Of a stretch of DNA of 64,000 nt, positions 7,532-15,978 are shown one piece after another (the stretch's first letter is position 1; each line of letters starts with the position of its first letter). The position numbers and the translations under genes are program-made. This stretch comes from an uncultured Prevotellaceae bacterium. GTDB taxonomy: Bacteria > Bacteroidota > Bacteroidia > Bacteroidales > Bacteroidaceae. Location: the NCBI GenBank assembly GCA_947165505.1, contig CAMVAT010000002.1:62001-126000 (forward strand), read 5' to 3'. The notes under the pieces are model-generated. The model worked only from the letters and a program-made list of their open reading frames with translations. It made no database searches and had not been told where the DNA came from.

Positions 7532-8308
7532 ATGATATTTTATCTGTCATGCACAGGCAACACCCGCTGGGCTGCTGAAATGCTGAGCGAAGCGACAGGC
7601 GAACGACTTGTCTCTATTCCAGACGTCATGGCACAGCAAGAGCCATACGAGCTATCTGTAGACGAGCGGATAGGCTTTTGTTTTCCCGTACATGGTTGGA
7701 GGCCGCCAAAGATGATTCGCGAATGGATGGCAGACTTACGCTTTGCGCATGCCGAAGGTCATTATGTGTGGGCACTCTGCACCGCTGGCGACACGGTGGG
7801 CGAAGCGATGGACATCTTCTGCGACGATTTGTCGCGGATAGGACTGCATGCTGACAGCACCTACTCGCTTCTGATGCCAGAGAGCTATGTGGGGCTGCCT
7901 TTCATGGATGTCGATAGCAAAGAGAATGAAACACGTAAGTTGCAGTCGTCAGCCGAGTTGCTGAATGAGTATGCCCGGCAGATCACTAATCGCCAAGGCG
8001 GTGAGCACCGGATCGTCCGAGGGCGGTGGCCCCGCATCAACAGCCGGGTGATAGGCAGTGTCTTCGTGAAACACTTGGTCAACGACCGTCCGTTTCATGT
8101 CGAAGCCGACCGCTGCATCCATTGCGGCAAATGCGTGTCGGTATGTCCTGCAAGGAATATGCGCATGTCGGCAGATGGGGTGCCGGAGTGGATGCACAAC
8201 GGCGAGTGTCTGACTTGCTTCGCGTGTTATCACCACTGTCCGCGCCATGCCATCGAATATGGCAACCGCACCAAGAAAAAAGGACAATACTATAGAGGTA
8301 AGAGGTAA
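7532..8308 (+). CDS. EFR1-type flavodoxin/ferredoxin fusion protein
   Basis: A 258-residue cytoplasmic redox protein. The N-terminal half is flavodoxin-like (MIFYLSCTGNTRWAAEML is the FMN-phosphate loop; GFCFPVHGWRPP and WALCTAGDT follow). The C-terminal half is a 2[4Fe-4S] ferredoxin: C195-x2-C198-x2-C201-x3-C205, and C226-x2-C229-x2-C232-x3-C236. The order matches the EFR1 family. It should pass electrons between FMN and Fe-S clusters; the partner is unknown. The promoter box ends 4 nt before the ATG. The last codons and the TAA are formed by a GAGGTAA heptamer repeat. Confidence 0.85.
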   Translation: MIFYLSCTGNTRWAAEMLSEATGERLVSIPDVMAQQEPYELSVDERIGFCFPVHGWRPPKMIREWMADLRFAHAEGHYVWALCTAGDTVGEAMDIFCDDLSRIGLHADSTYSLLMPESYVGLPFMDVDSKENETRKLQSSAELLNEYARQITNRQGGEHRIVRGRWPRINSRVIGSVFVKHLVNDRPFHVEADRCIHCGKCVSVCPARNMRMSADGVPEWMHNGECLTCFACYHHCPRHAIEYGNRTKKKGQYYRGKR

Positions 8309-8328
8309 GAGGTGAGAGGTGAGAGAAT
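8295..8328 (+). repeat. Tandem heptamer repeat GAGGTAA/GAGGTGA at the EFR1 stop
   Basis: Four consecutive 7-mers, two GAGGTAA-like then two GAGGTGA-like. The second TAA is the stop codon of the EFR1 gene and the first unit codes its last residues. Similar runs occur at 45575 and 51466. Confidence 0.85.
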
Positions 8329-8350
8329 ACAAATAATAATATATACTGCG

Positions 8351-10183
8351 ATGAGGAAATTTTTCTTTTTTTTGGTATGTTTATGCGCATCGGTGCGCCT
8401 GTCGGCGGCACCGGCATATCCTTTCCCCGTGACCATTGTGCAGAGTGACGGCACTGAGTTGACCATCGTCGGCCACGGCGACGAGGACTTCCACTACATC
8501 ACTACGACCGACAACGTGCTTTTGGTGCAAGAAGGCCGCGACTATTTCGTAGGCCGTATGGATGAGAGGGGCCGGTTAGTGGCGACTCGACAGTTGGCCC
8601 ACGAGCCAGCCATGCGCAGCGCCGCTGAGAGGCAGTTGGTGCTGGCGCAAAACCACGAACGTTTCCTGAGCCGTGGCGAGACCCTTCAGCGCAAGTCGCC
8701 CCGCCGCGAACCCATCGCACAGACAGGCACGCTGTTTCCCCATACGGGCAGTCCGAAGGCCATCGTGATCCTGGCCGAGTTTGCCGACACCACGTTCTCA
8801 CTGCCCAACCCACGCGCCTCGTTCGACCAGTATCTCAATAGCATGGAAGAGCCCAAGGACCTGGGCAATAGCGAGGACTTCAACACATCGAGTGTGCGAC
8901 ATTACTTCAAAACCATGAGTGGCGGACAGTTTGAACCACAGTTCGACGTTTACGGCCCTGTCACCCTGCCCAACCCGCTGAAGACATACGGCGGCACGGC
9001 AGCCGACGGTGCCGGCGAGAACATGTCGGCACTTCTGAGAGACGCCTGCACGCTGATGGATGACAGCCTCGACTTCTCGCAATACGACGCTGACGGCGAC
9101 GGCAATGTCGATCTGGTGTATGTGATCTATGCCGGATTCTCTGAGAGTATCACAGGCAACTCCAACCAGTGCATCTGGCCCAAAAGCGGAACGGTAAACG
9201 TCACAAATAAGTTTGACGGCAAGAAAGTGGCGCGCTACGGCGTGAGCAGCGAGCTGAACGGTTTTCCTAATGCCTTTTCCTCCGCTCCCTTCCGTCGCAT
9301 CAACGGCATAGGTGTGTTCTGTCATGAGTTCTCACACTGCATGGGACTGCCCGACCTCTACCCCACAGTGAAGAGTTCGAAAGACAATAACCAGAGCATG
9401 GAATACTGGAGTCTGATGGATTTGGGCGAATATCTGTACAACGGTTGGGCGCCAAGTGAATATACGGCATGGGAGCGCGAGTGCTTCGGCTGGACCGAGA
9501 TACCCGAATTAGATGCTTCACTGACATTAGACATCAAACCTCTGAGCCAAGGCGGCACAGCCTACCGCATCAGCAACGAGTACGACCCCACCGGCCATGA
9601 TTACTATATCGTGGAAAATATCCAAAAAGTAAGTTTCAACTGGTCGATGAAAGGGCATGGGCTGGTAGTGACGCATGTGAACTATGACCCCAGCGCTTTC
9701 ACCTTGGCAAGCAATTCGGTGAACAATGTGAAAGGCAATCCGCGCATGACAGTGGTACCCGCCGACGGACTGCTGTTCAGCAACAAATACGTGGATGGTA
9801 AAACGGTCAAGAATGCCGACTTCTACGCACAGTTGGCCGGCGACCCCTTCCCCGGCACGAGCGACGTGCGTGAGTTGAATGCCGACATGCCCAACGTAGG
9901 TCTCTGGGTCATGGGCGACCAGACCACCGCAGCCAGCATCAGCAACCCTTCGACTACTGGCGACGCCCTCTCTCGGCTGGCGTATGTCATAGCCAACATC
10001 CGTGAAGACGACGAGGGCGTGATACACCTGAACGAAGTGCCCACCTGCATCAGCGAGATAGGCACCACAACGACTGCCTCCAGCCCCATCTATACACTCG
10101 ACGGCCGATACGTCGGACGCGACCTGAACCGTCTGCACAAAGGCGTCTATCTCAAAGACGGCAAGAAAGTGATTGTACGGTAA
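8351..10183 (+). CDS. Secreted M6-family metalloprotease
   Basis: A 610-residue exported protease. The start is taken at ATG 8351 (MRKFFFFLVCLCASVRLSAA signal peptide), 39 nt inside the longest frame. A propeptide-like part contains TTTDNVLLVQEGRDYFVG. Then comes the catalytic domain with KAIVILAEFAD, VRHYFKTMSGGQ and the Ca-binding-like DADGDGNVDLVYVIYAG. The zinc site is HEFSHCMGLPD (H325, E326, H329, and D at the third ligand place), as in immune inhibitor A-like M6 enzymes. The C-terminus is a Prevotella-type tail (PIYTLDGRYVG, then KGVYLKDGKKVIVR), which recurs in the beta-helix protein at 55371 and is probably a sorting signal. An A-rich 8-mer repeat follows the stop. Confidence 0.88.
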   Translation: MRKFFFFLVCLCASVRLSAAPAYPFPVTIVQSDGTELTIVGHGDEDFHYITTTDNVLLVQEGRDYFVGRMDERGRLVATRQLAHEPAMRSAAERQLVLAQNHERFLSRGETLQRKSPRREPIAQTGTLFPHTGSPKAIVILAEFADTTFSLPNPRASFDQYLNSMEEPKDLGNSEDFNTSSVRHYFKTMSGGQFEPQFDVYGPVTLPNPLKTYGGTAADGAGENMSALLRDACTLMDDSLDFSQYDADGDGNVDLVYVIYAGFSESITGNSNQCIWPKSGTVNVTNKFDGKKVARYGVSSELNGFPNAFSSAPFRRINGIGVFCHEFSHCMGLPDLYPTVKSSKDNNQSMEYWSLMDLGEYLYNGWAPSEYTAWERECFGWTEIPELDASLTLDIKPLSQGGTAYRISNEYDPTGHDYYIVENIQKVSFNWSMKGHGLVVTHVNYDPSAFTLASNSVNNVKGNPRMTVVPADGLLFSNKYVDGKTVKNADFYAQLAGDPFPGTSDVRELNADMPNVGLWVMGDQTTAASISNPSTTGDALSRLAYVIANIREDDEGVIHLNEVPTCISEIGTTTTASSPIYTLDGRYVGRDLNRLHKGVYLKDGKKVIVR

Positions 10184-10334
10184 TAAGTAAAAAAGTAAAA
10201 AAAGTAAAAAAATTAAAAAGTAAAAAAGTAAAATAATAAATAAGTAGTTAAGCCATTGTTGTGTCGATGAAGACTTACAAAGCATTTGGCTTAACTACTT
10301 AACTACTTTAACTACATTAACTACTTAACTACAA
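10184..10334. repeat. Low-complexity tandem repeats with a 14-bp inverted repeat
   Basis: From 10184 to about 10240 there are AGTAAAA/AAGTAAAAA units. From 10290 to 10332 there are TTAACTAC units. AAGTAGTTAAGCCA (10242-10255) is the exact inverse of TGGCTTAACTACTT (10287-10300), leaving a 31-nt loop, so it may end transcription from both convergent neighbours. No gene is seen here. Confidence 0.8.
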
Positions 10335-10339
10335 AATAG

Positions 10340-11014
10340 TTAATATACCCTCTCGCCAAAGATGGCTGTGCCGATGCGCACCATCGTAGAGTGATGGCTG
10401 ATAGCCAAGGGATAGTCGTGGCTCATGCCCCAGCTGCGCTGGCAAAAGGCAGGGTCATCGGCAAAGAAACGGCTCTTCATCTCGTCGAAGAAATCGGATG
10501 CCAACTGAAATTCGGCATTGATCTGCGCCTCATCATCCACGTATGAAGCCATCATCATCAATCCGGAGATTTTCACATGCTGCATGTTGCGCCACTCACC
10601 CTCTGCCAAGAATTGCCGGCATGCGTCAAGCGTCCAACCGTATTTGGTCTCCTCCTCGGCGATATGCAGTTCGAGCAGCACAGGGATGACACGGTCGCAC
10701 CGGGCCGCCTGCCGGTCGATCTCGCGCAGCAGCTTGAGTGTATCCACCGCATGAATCAGTGAGATGAAGGGTGCGATGTATTTCACCTTGTTGGTCTGCA
10801 GATGACCGATGAAGTGCCATTGGATATCAGCAGGCAGACTGTCATGTTTTCTGACGAGCTCCTGCACATGGCTCTCGCCAAACACCCGCTGTCCGGCTTC
10901 ATAGGCCTGCAGCAAGTCGCTTTCAGGATGAAACTTACTGACCGCCACGAGAGTCACACCCTCGGGTATCGCCTCGCGCACCTTGGTCAGTGCCGCTGGA
11001 ATATTCATACTCAC
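10340..11014 (-). CDS. yggS: YggS-family PLP homeostasis protein
   Basis: A 224-residue cytoplasmic protein with the alanine-racemase N-terminal TIM barrel. The PLP lysine lies in VTLVAVSKFHP, followed by FGESHVQEL, IQWHFIGHLQTNKVKYI and, near the end, SWGMSHDYPLAI with STMVRIGTAIFGERVY. The family keeps free pyridoxal phosphate in balance and has no known turnover. It overlaps the DUF4494 gene upstream: its GTG (11014) lies in that gene's GTGA stop, and an ATG two codons later (11008) is an alternative start. The overlap implies translational coupling. Confidence 0.92.
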   Translation of the reverse strand: MSMNIPAALTKVREAIPEGVTLVAVSKFHPESDLLQAYEAGQRVFGESHVQELVRKHDSLPADIQWHFIGHLQTNKVKYIAPFISLIHAVDTLKLLREIDRQAARCDRVIPVLLELHIAEEETKYGWTLDACRQFLAEGEWRNMQHVKISGLMMMASYVDDEAQINAEFQLASDFFDEMKSRFFADDPAFCQRSWGMSHDYPLAISHHSTMVRIGTAIFGERVY

Positions 11015-11502
11015 TGCGCCTCGTATTCTGGTTTGTCGTCTTTCTTCTCGCCTTCCACCTTGTGCTCATACACGTCCATAATCTGCGTCTCGGCGATGCT
11101 GGCGATGGCATAGTCAATCATGGTCTTGCCCATCACCTCTTCCACATATCTCACGGCTTGTGGCAATGTGGCAGCCTGGACAAGGAAATAGTTGTTTGTG
11201 CGTTTCTCTTTCTCGGTCTTTTCGTCGATGGTGATAAACTGCAACTTAGCCTTGAACCAACGGTCGTCCTTCTCATTGTCGCTGAAGAACACCTCCTTGT
11301 AAGTCGCCATTTTGATGTCGGTCACCTCAAACTCACCGCTGATATACACAGACATCTCCTCGATGATCGAGTTTTCCGCTTCCGTGAAGCTCAACGCATC
11401 CACGGTATATTGTTCTGTCACTTTTTTCTGCATGCCATCGTCCATTGTTTTCTCGTAACGGACTTTGGTTTCAAACCATTTAGCTGTCTTAGATTTCATC
11501 AT
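11011..11502 (-). CDS. DUF4494 family protein
   Basis: A 163-residue cytoplasmic protein without signal or membrane segment. It starts KTAKWFETKVRYEKT and contains VTEQYTVDALSFTEAENSI and a lysine-rich, low-complexity C-terminus. This pattern matches DUF4494, a Bacteroidota family of unknown function that also occurs in mobile elements. It is the first gene of a two-gene unit with yggS. A -7 box (TAATTTTG) lies 30 nt upstream. Confidence 0.78.
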   Translation of the reverse strand: MMKSKTAKWFETKVRYEKTMDDGMQKKVTEQYTVDALSFTEAENSIIEEMSVYISGEFEVTDIKMATYKEVFFSDNEKDDRWFKAKLQFITIDEKTEKEKRTNNYFLVQAATLPQAVRYVEEVMGKTMIDYAIASIAETQIMDVYEHKVEGEKKDDKPEYEAQ

Positions 11503-11531
11503 AATAGATAGAGATATTAAAATTCGGGTGG

Positions 11532-11539
11532 CAAAATTA
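11532..11539 (-). promoter_or_regulatory. Probable -7 element of the DUF4494-yggS unit
   Basis: CAAAATTA on the + strand is TAATTTTG on the - strand, 30 nt before the ATG at 11502. No clear TTTG box is seen 20 nt further up. Confidence 0.55.
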
Positions 11540-11591
11540 CGAAATAATTACGAAAATCGCATCATCATGTCTATAAAATAAAAAAAAATAT

Positions 11592-11599
11592 TACCTTTG
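11592..11599 (+). promoter_or_regulatory. Probable -7 element of the aminotransferase gene
   Basis: TACCTTTG lies 65 nt before the ATG at 11664. The -33 box is not clear. Confidence 0.55.
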
Positions 11600-11663
11600 C
11601 AGCCGAAAAGAAACGAGTCGTTCACGTTGACGGCCGTTTCATTATTTTATCATCATTATATCC

Positions 11664-12866
11664 ATGCCAGAGATATCACTTAGAGGAATAGAGATGCCGG
11701 AGTCGCCGATACGTAAGTTGGCTCCGCTGGCAGCTGCGGCCAAGAAGCGCGGCACTAAGGTGTATCACCTGAATATCGGTCAGCCCGACCTGCCCACACC
11801 CTCTGTGGGTTTGGAGGCGCTCAAGCATATCGACCGTGACATTTTGGAATATTCGCCCTCACAAGGCTATTTGAGTTATCGTGAGAAGTTGGTGGGCTAT
11901 TACAAGAAATACGACATCAATGTGAGTGCCGACGATATCATCATCACCTCTGGCGGCAGCGAGGCAGTGCTGTTTGCTTTCTTATCATGCCTGAACCCCG
12001 GCGACGAGATTATCGTGCCCGAGCCCGCCTACGCCAACTACATGGCCTTCGCCATCTCGGCCGGCGCCAAGATACGCACGATAGCCACGACGATCGAGGA
12101 AGGTTTCTCGCTGCCCAAGGTGGAAAAATTCGAGGAGCTGATCAACGACCGCACCCGCGCCATCATGATTTGCAACCCCAACAACCCCACAGGCTACCTC
12201 TATACACGGCGTGAGATGAAACAGATACGCGACATGGTGAAGAAATACGATTTGTATCTCTTCTCCGATGAAGTGTATCGCGAATACATCTACACAGGTT
12301 CGCCCTATATCAGCGCCTGCCACTTAGAGGGCATCGAGCAAAACGTGATTCTGATCGACTCCGTGTCGAAACGCTATTCGGAATGTGGTATCCGCATCGG
12401 CGCCTTGATAACGAAGAACAAAGCGGTGCGTGCCGCCGTGATGAAGTTCTGCCAGGCACGCCTCTCCCCTCCCCTGATCGGCCAGATTGTGGCAGAGGCA
12501 TCGCTGGATGCGCCAGAAGACTACCTGCGCGATGTGTATGATGAATATGTAGAGCGACGCAAGTGCCTCATCGACGGCTTGAACCGCATCCCCGGCGTAT
12601 ATTCACCCATCCCGATGGGGGCTTTCTATACCGTAGCCAAACTGCCCGTTGACGACTCAGAGAGATTCTGCCGCTGGTGCCTGGAATCGTTCAGTTACGA
12701 GGGAGAGACGGTGATGATGGCGCCTGCCGCCGGCTTCTATACAACCCCCGGGGCAGGCATCAACCAGGTGCGTATCGCTTATGTGCTCAAGAAGGAAGAC
12801 CTGGCGAGAGCACTTGTGGTACTACGCAAGGCGTTGGAGGCCTATCCGGGGAGGATCGAAGATTGA
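11664..12866 (+). CDS. PLP-dependent aminotransferase, class I
   Basis: A 400-residue cytoplasmic enzyme of fold type I, of the aspartate/aromatic aminotransferase kind. Visible blocks are YHLNIGQPDLPTP, YSPSQGYLSYREKLVGYY, IIITSGGSEAVLFAF, EPAYANYMAFA, IMICNPNNPTGYLYTRRE (the conserved Asn that binds PLP) and LFSDEVYREYIY. The Schiff-base lysine is in DSVSKRYSECGIRIGAL, and the substrate arginine is near NQVRIAYVL. The exact amino-acid substrate cannot be read from sequence. It is a single gene with its own promoter; a heptamer-like repeat follows the stop. Confidence 0.9.
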   Translation: MPEISLRGIEMPESPIRKLAPLAAAAKKRGTKVYHLNIGQPDLPTPSVGLEALKHIDRDILEYSPSQGYLSYREKLVGYYKKYDINVSADDIIITSGGSEAVLFAFLSCLNPGDEIIVPEPAYANYMAFAISAGAKIRTIATTIEEGFSLPKVEKFEELINDRTRAIMICNPNNPTGYLYTRREMKQIRDMVKKYDLYLFSDEVYREYIYTGSPYISACHLEGIEQNVILIDSVSKRYSECGIRIGALITKNKAVRAAVMKFCQARLSPPLIGQIVAEASLDAPEDYLRDVYDEYVERRKCLIDGLNRIPGVYSPIPMGAFYTVAKLPVDDSERFCRWCLESFSYEGETVMMAPAAGFYTTPGAGINQVRIAYVLKKEDLARALVVLRKALEAYPGRIED

Positions 12867-12913
12867 CCATTTGAACATTGTGCGTTGAACATTGAACGTT
12901 GAGTATTGAACTT
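12862..12913 (+). repeat. Degenerate heptamer repeat (CATTGAA/CGTTGAA) joining stop and start
   Basis: About six units of the type NNTTGAA run from the TGA of the aminotransferase into the next gene. The last unit (TATTGAAC) supplies the TTG start codon at 12906. Confidence 0.7.
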
Positions 12914-14153
12914 ACCTTTATTCATAGCGAAGCGGATACACGCAGATGAGGGTGGCGGCAAGAAAGTGAGCCGTCCCGCCATACGTATAGCGACGATAGG
13001 CGTCGCTATCGGTCTGGCTGTGATGATCATCTCCATCTGCGTGGTTCTGGGGTTCAAGCACAGCATCCGCGACAAAGCCGTGGGCTTCGGCTGTCATATC
13101 ACCGTGAGCGATTTTCTCGCATTGCAGGACAATGTGTTCTATCCTGTTTGCATGGACGACAGCATGATGAACGTGCTTCGCCAGACCCCCGGTGTGAAGC
13201 ATGTGCAGCGGTTTGCCATGAAACAAGGCATATTGAAGACAGACAGCGACTTTCTGGGAGTGACACTGAAAGGCGTGGGACCGGAATACGACCCTGCATT
13301 CCTAAAAAGCAATATGGTGGAGGGCGAACTGCCCCAGTTCAGTGATACGACAAGCAGCAACCGACTGGTCATCTCGCGCCTGATAGCCAACAAACTGCAA
13401 TTGAAGACAGGCGAGAAGGTGTATGCCTATTTCATGGGCGACGAAGAAGTGCGCACCCGGCGTTACACCATCTGCGGCATCTACGAGACCAACTTGAAGC
13501 ACTTCGATGAAGCGGTCTGTTTCACCGACCTCTATAGCACCGTGAGACTCAACGGCTGGGAGGCAGACCAAGCCAGTGGCGCCGAACTGACTGTCAACGA
13601 CTACGACCATGTGAACGAGGTGGCCAAAGAGCTTATCCGGCATGTGAACCGCACCACCGACCGATATGGAGCCACCTATAGCAGCATCACTATCAGCGAA
13701 CAGTATCCACAGATTTTTTCGTGGCTCAACCTGCTCGACATGAACGTGTGGATCATCCTCTTTCTGATGGTGGCCGTGGCTGGATTCACGATGATTTCAG
13801 GTCTGCTCATCATCATCCTGGAACGAACGAACATGATTGGTGTGCTGAAAGCGTTAGGCGCCAAAAACCGCACCATCCGCCACACGTTCTTATGGTTTTC
13901 AGCCTTTATCATCGGCCGTGGCATGCTGATTGGCAACCTGATTGGCATCGGCCTCTGCGTGATGCAAAAATTGACGGGCTGGGTACGTTTAGACCCATCT
14001 ACCTACTATGTGAGCACTGTGCCCGTTGAGCTGAACATCCCTTTGATTGTCATTTTAAACGTTGCCACACTTTTGGTCAACGTGTTTGTACTGATAGCAC
14101 CCAGTTTTCTGATCTCACACATCCATCCCGCCAAGTCGATGAGGTATGAGTAG
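12906..14153 (+). CDS. FtsX/LolE-type ABC transporter permease
   Basis: A 415-residue inner-membrane protein. After MNLPLFIAKRI there is a first membrane segment (IATIGVAIGLAVMIISICVV), a periplasmic MacB-like domain (about residues 50-270) and three C-terminal membrane segments (MNVWIILFLMVAVAGFTMIS, the FSAFIIGRGMLIGNLIG region, and LIVILNVATLLVNVFVLIAP). The FtsX motif is ERTNMIGVLKALGAKNRTI. It resembles the permease of lipoprotein-release systems; the ATPase is not in the window. The start is a TTG inside a repeat; I chose it because homologues, as I recall them, begin MNLxLFIAxRI. Confidence 0.85.
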   Translation: MNLPLFIAKRIHADEGGGKKVSRPAIRIATIGVAIGLAVMIISICVVLGFKHSIRDKAVGFGCHITVSDFLALQDNVFYPVCMDDSMMNVLRQTPGVKHVQRFAMKQGILKTDSDFLGVTLKGVGPEYDPAFLKSNMVEGELPQFSDTTSSNRLVISRLIANKLQLKTGEKVYAYFMGDEEVRTRRYTICGIYETNLKHFDEAVCFTDLYSTVRLNGWEADQASGAELTVNDYDHVNEVAKELIRHVNRTTDRYGATYSSITISEQYPQIFSWLNLLDMNVWIILFLMVAVAGFTMISGLLIIILERTNMIGVLKALGAKNRTIRHTFLWFSAFIIGRGMLIGNLIGIGLCVMQKLTGWVRLDPSTYYVSTVPVELNIPLIVILNVATLLVNVFVLIAPSFLISHIHPAKSMRYE

Positions 14154-14247
14154 AAGTGAGAGGTAAGTGGTAAAAAGTTGTGAAAATAGGGTTAAAATTA
14201 AAAAAATCGCCGATTTATGGTATGAAAGAAAAAAAATTGCACAAAAC

Positions 14248-14280
14248 TTTTTGAAATGTGCAAACTACTTATTACCTTTG
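14248..14280 (+). promoter_or_regulatory. Promoter of the tandem acyl-CoA synthetase genes
   Basis: TTTTTG ends at 14253 and TACCTTTG lies at 14273-14280, 19 nt apart. This places the transcript start near 14286 and makes ATG 14304 the start of the first gene, not the in-frame ATG at 14256. Confidence 0.78.
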
Positions 14281-14303
14281 CACAAAATTTGAAAATTTGT
14301 GCA

Positions 14304-15968
14304 ATGAGAACCATACCGAGCTTTAACGCTTGTGTTGAGAAAAGTATCAAAGATAATTGGCATAATGACGCTTTGACCGATTATCAAGGTGTCACACTCC
14401 AATTCAAGGATGTAGCGCGCAAGATAGAGAAACTGCACATTATATTTGAGCAAATAGGCTTGAGTGGCGGCGACAAGGTTGCCATCTGCGGCCGTAACAG
14501 TTCAAACTGGGCAGTTGTCTTTCTTGCTACTCTCACTTACGGTGCCGTAGCTGTACCTATTCAACATGAGTTCAACGCAGAGCAAATCTATAATATCGTC
14601 AACCACAGCGAATCGCGACTGTTGTTTGTTGGCGACTACGTGGTGAAGCAGATAGACCCTTCACAGATGCAAGCATTGGAAGGGATTATCAACATCCCCG
14701 ACTTTTCACTGGTTGAATCACGCAGTGAGCAGCTCACCTATGCCCGCGAACATCTCAACGAACTGTTTGGTGTGAAATTTCCTGAGGCTTTCCGTGTGGA
14801 TGACGTACATTATTATATAGACGACCCTGAGGATTTGGCACTCATCAACTATACCAGCGGCACGACCGGTTTCTCCAAAGGGGTGATGTTGCCCTTCCGC
14901 ACATTGTGGAGCAATCTGGCATTCTGCGAAGACCACTTAGGTCCTCACATGCCACGCGGATGCAATACGCTGAGCATCCTGCCCATGGCCCACATGTATG
15001 GCATGTCGATGGAGTTCATCTATGGTTTCTGCCATGGCTGCCATATCTTCTTCCTGACCCGTCTGCCCTCCCCCGCCATCATCGCGCAAGCCTTTGCCGA
15101 CATCAAGCCCGGCATCATTATCTCTGTGCCACTTGTCATAGAGAAAATCATCCGTAAGCGCGTATTCCCCAAGATACAGACCAACCGCATGCGTATCTTG
15201 CTCAACATGCCATTCGTGAGCAAGAAAGTGAAGCAAAGCATTTGCCAGCAAGTGCATGAGGCCTTCGGCGGAAAGGCCTACGAAGTGATTGTGGGCGGTG
15301 CGTCTCTCAATCAGGAGATTGAGTCGTTCTTGAAGAGCATCGACTTCCCAGTGACGGTAGGGTATGGCACCACGGAGTGCGCTCCGCTCATCACATACAG
15401 CGACTATCACGACTTTGTGCCCGGCAGTTGCGGCACCCCTGTCGATAGGATGGAGGTGAAGATACTCAGTTCTTCGCCCGAGACGATACCGGGCGAGATT
15501 GTGACCCGTGGTGTGAATGTGATGACGGGCTACTATAAGAATGAAGAGGCGACCCGGTCGGTGATGGATGCCGACGGATGGTATCATACCGGCGACCTGG
15601 GTACGATGAGTGCCGACGGACATGTGTTTATCCGCGGGCGCCTGAAAAATATGCTGTTGGGATCCAACGGCCAGAACGTCTATCCCGAGGAGATAGAAGA
15701 CAAACTGAATTCCATGGCGATGGTGACCGAGAGTCTGATCATTCAGCATGGCGACCGCCTTGTAGGCCTTGTTCACCCCGACTACGAAGAGGCGCACTCG
15801 ATGGGATTCACAGACGATGACATTGAAAAGATTATGGAGCAAAACCGCCAGCAGCTGAACGCGCAGTTGCCCGGCTATTGCAAGATTTCCTCTATCCGCA
15901 TACACCCGGATGAGTTTGCCAAGACACCTAAGAAAAGCATCAAGAGATATCTATACCAAAACATATAA
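14304..15968 (+). CDS. AMP-forming acyl-CoA synthetase, first of a tandem pair
   Basis: A 554-residue adenylate-forming enzyme that should activate a fatty acid or other carboxylate with ATP and CoA. The P-loop is INYTSGTTGFSKG. Further core blocks are VTVGYGTTECAPLI, GWYHTGDLGTMSADG, the hinge RGRLKNMLLGSNGQNVYPEEIE and the terminal KTPKKSIKRYLY, whose lysine would be the catalytic one of the A10 motif. No signal peptide. Length is within family range. The next gene starts 10 nt after the stop and is a close paralogue. Confidence 0.88.
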   Translation: MRTIPSFNACVEKSIKDNWHNDALTDYQGVTLQFKDVARKIEKLHIIFEQIGLSGGDKVAICGRNSSNWAVVFLATLTYGAVAVPIQHEFNAEQIYNIVNHSESRLLFVGDYVVKQIDPSQMQALEGIINIPDFSLVESRSEQLTYAREHLNELFGVKFPEAFRVDDVHYYIDDPEDLALINYTSGTTGFSKGVMLPFRTLWSNLAFCEDHLGPHMPRGCNTLSILPMAHMYGMSMEFIYGFCHGCHIFFLTRLPSPAIIAQAFADIKPGIIISVPLVIEKIIRKRVFPKIQTNRMRILLNMPFVSKKVKQSICQQVHEAFGGKAYEVIVGGASLNQEIESFLKSIDFPVTVGYGTTECAPLITYSDYHDFVPGSCGTPVDRMEVKILSSSPETIPGEIVTRGVNVMTGYYKNEEATRSVMDADGWYHTGDLGTMSADGHVFIRGRLKNMLLGSNGQNVYPEEIEDKLNSMAMVTESLIIQHGDRLVGLVHPDYEEAHSMGFTDDDIEKIMEQNRQQLNAQLPGYCKISSIRIHPDEFAKTPKKSIKRYLYQNI

Positions 15969-15978
15969 CCTTAAGGCT

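Noticed and set aside
9527..10285. Open frame on the - strand opposite the M6 protease
   Set aside because: It overlaps the conserved protease coding region and starts in low-complexity repeat sequence.
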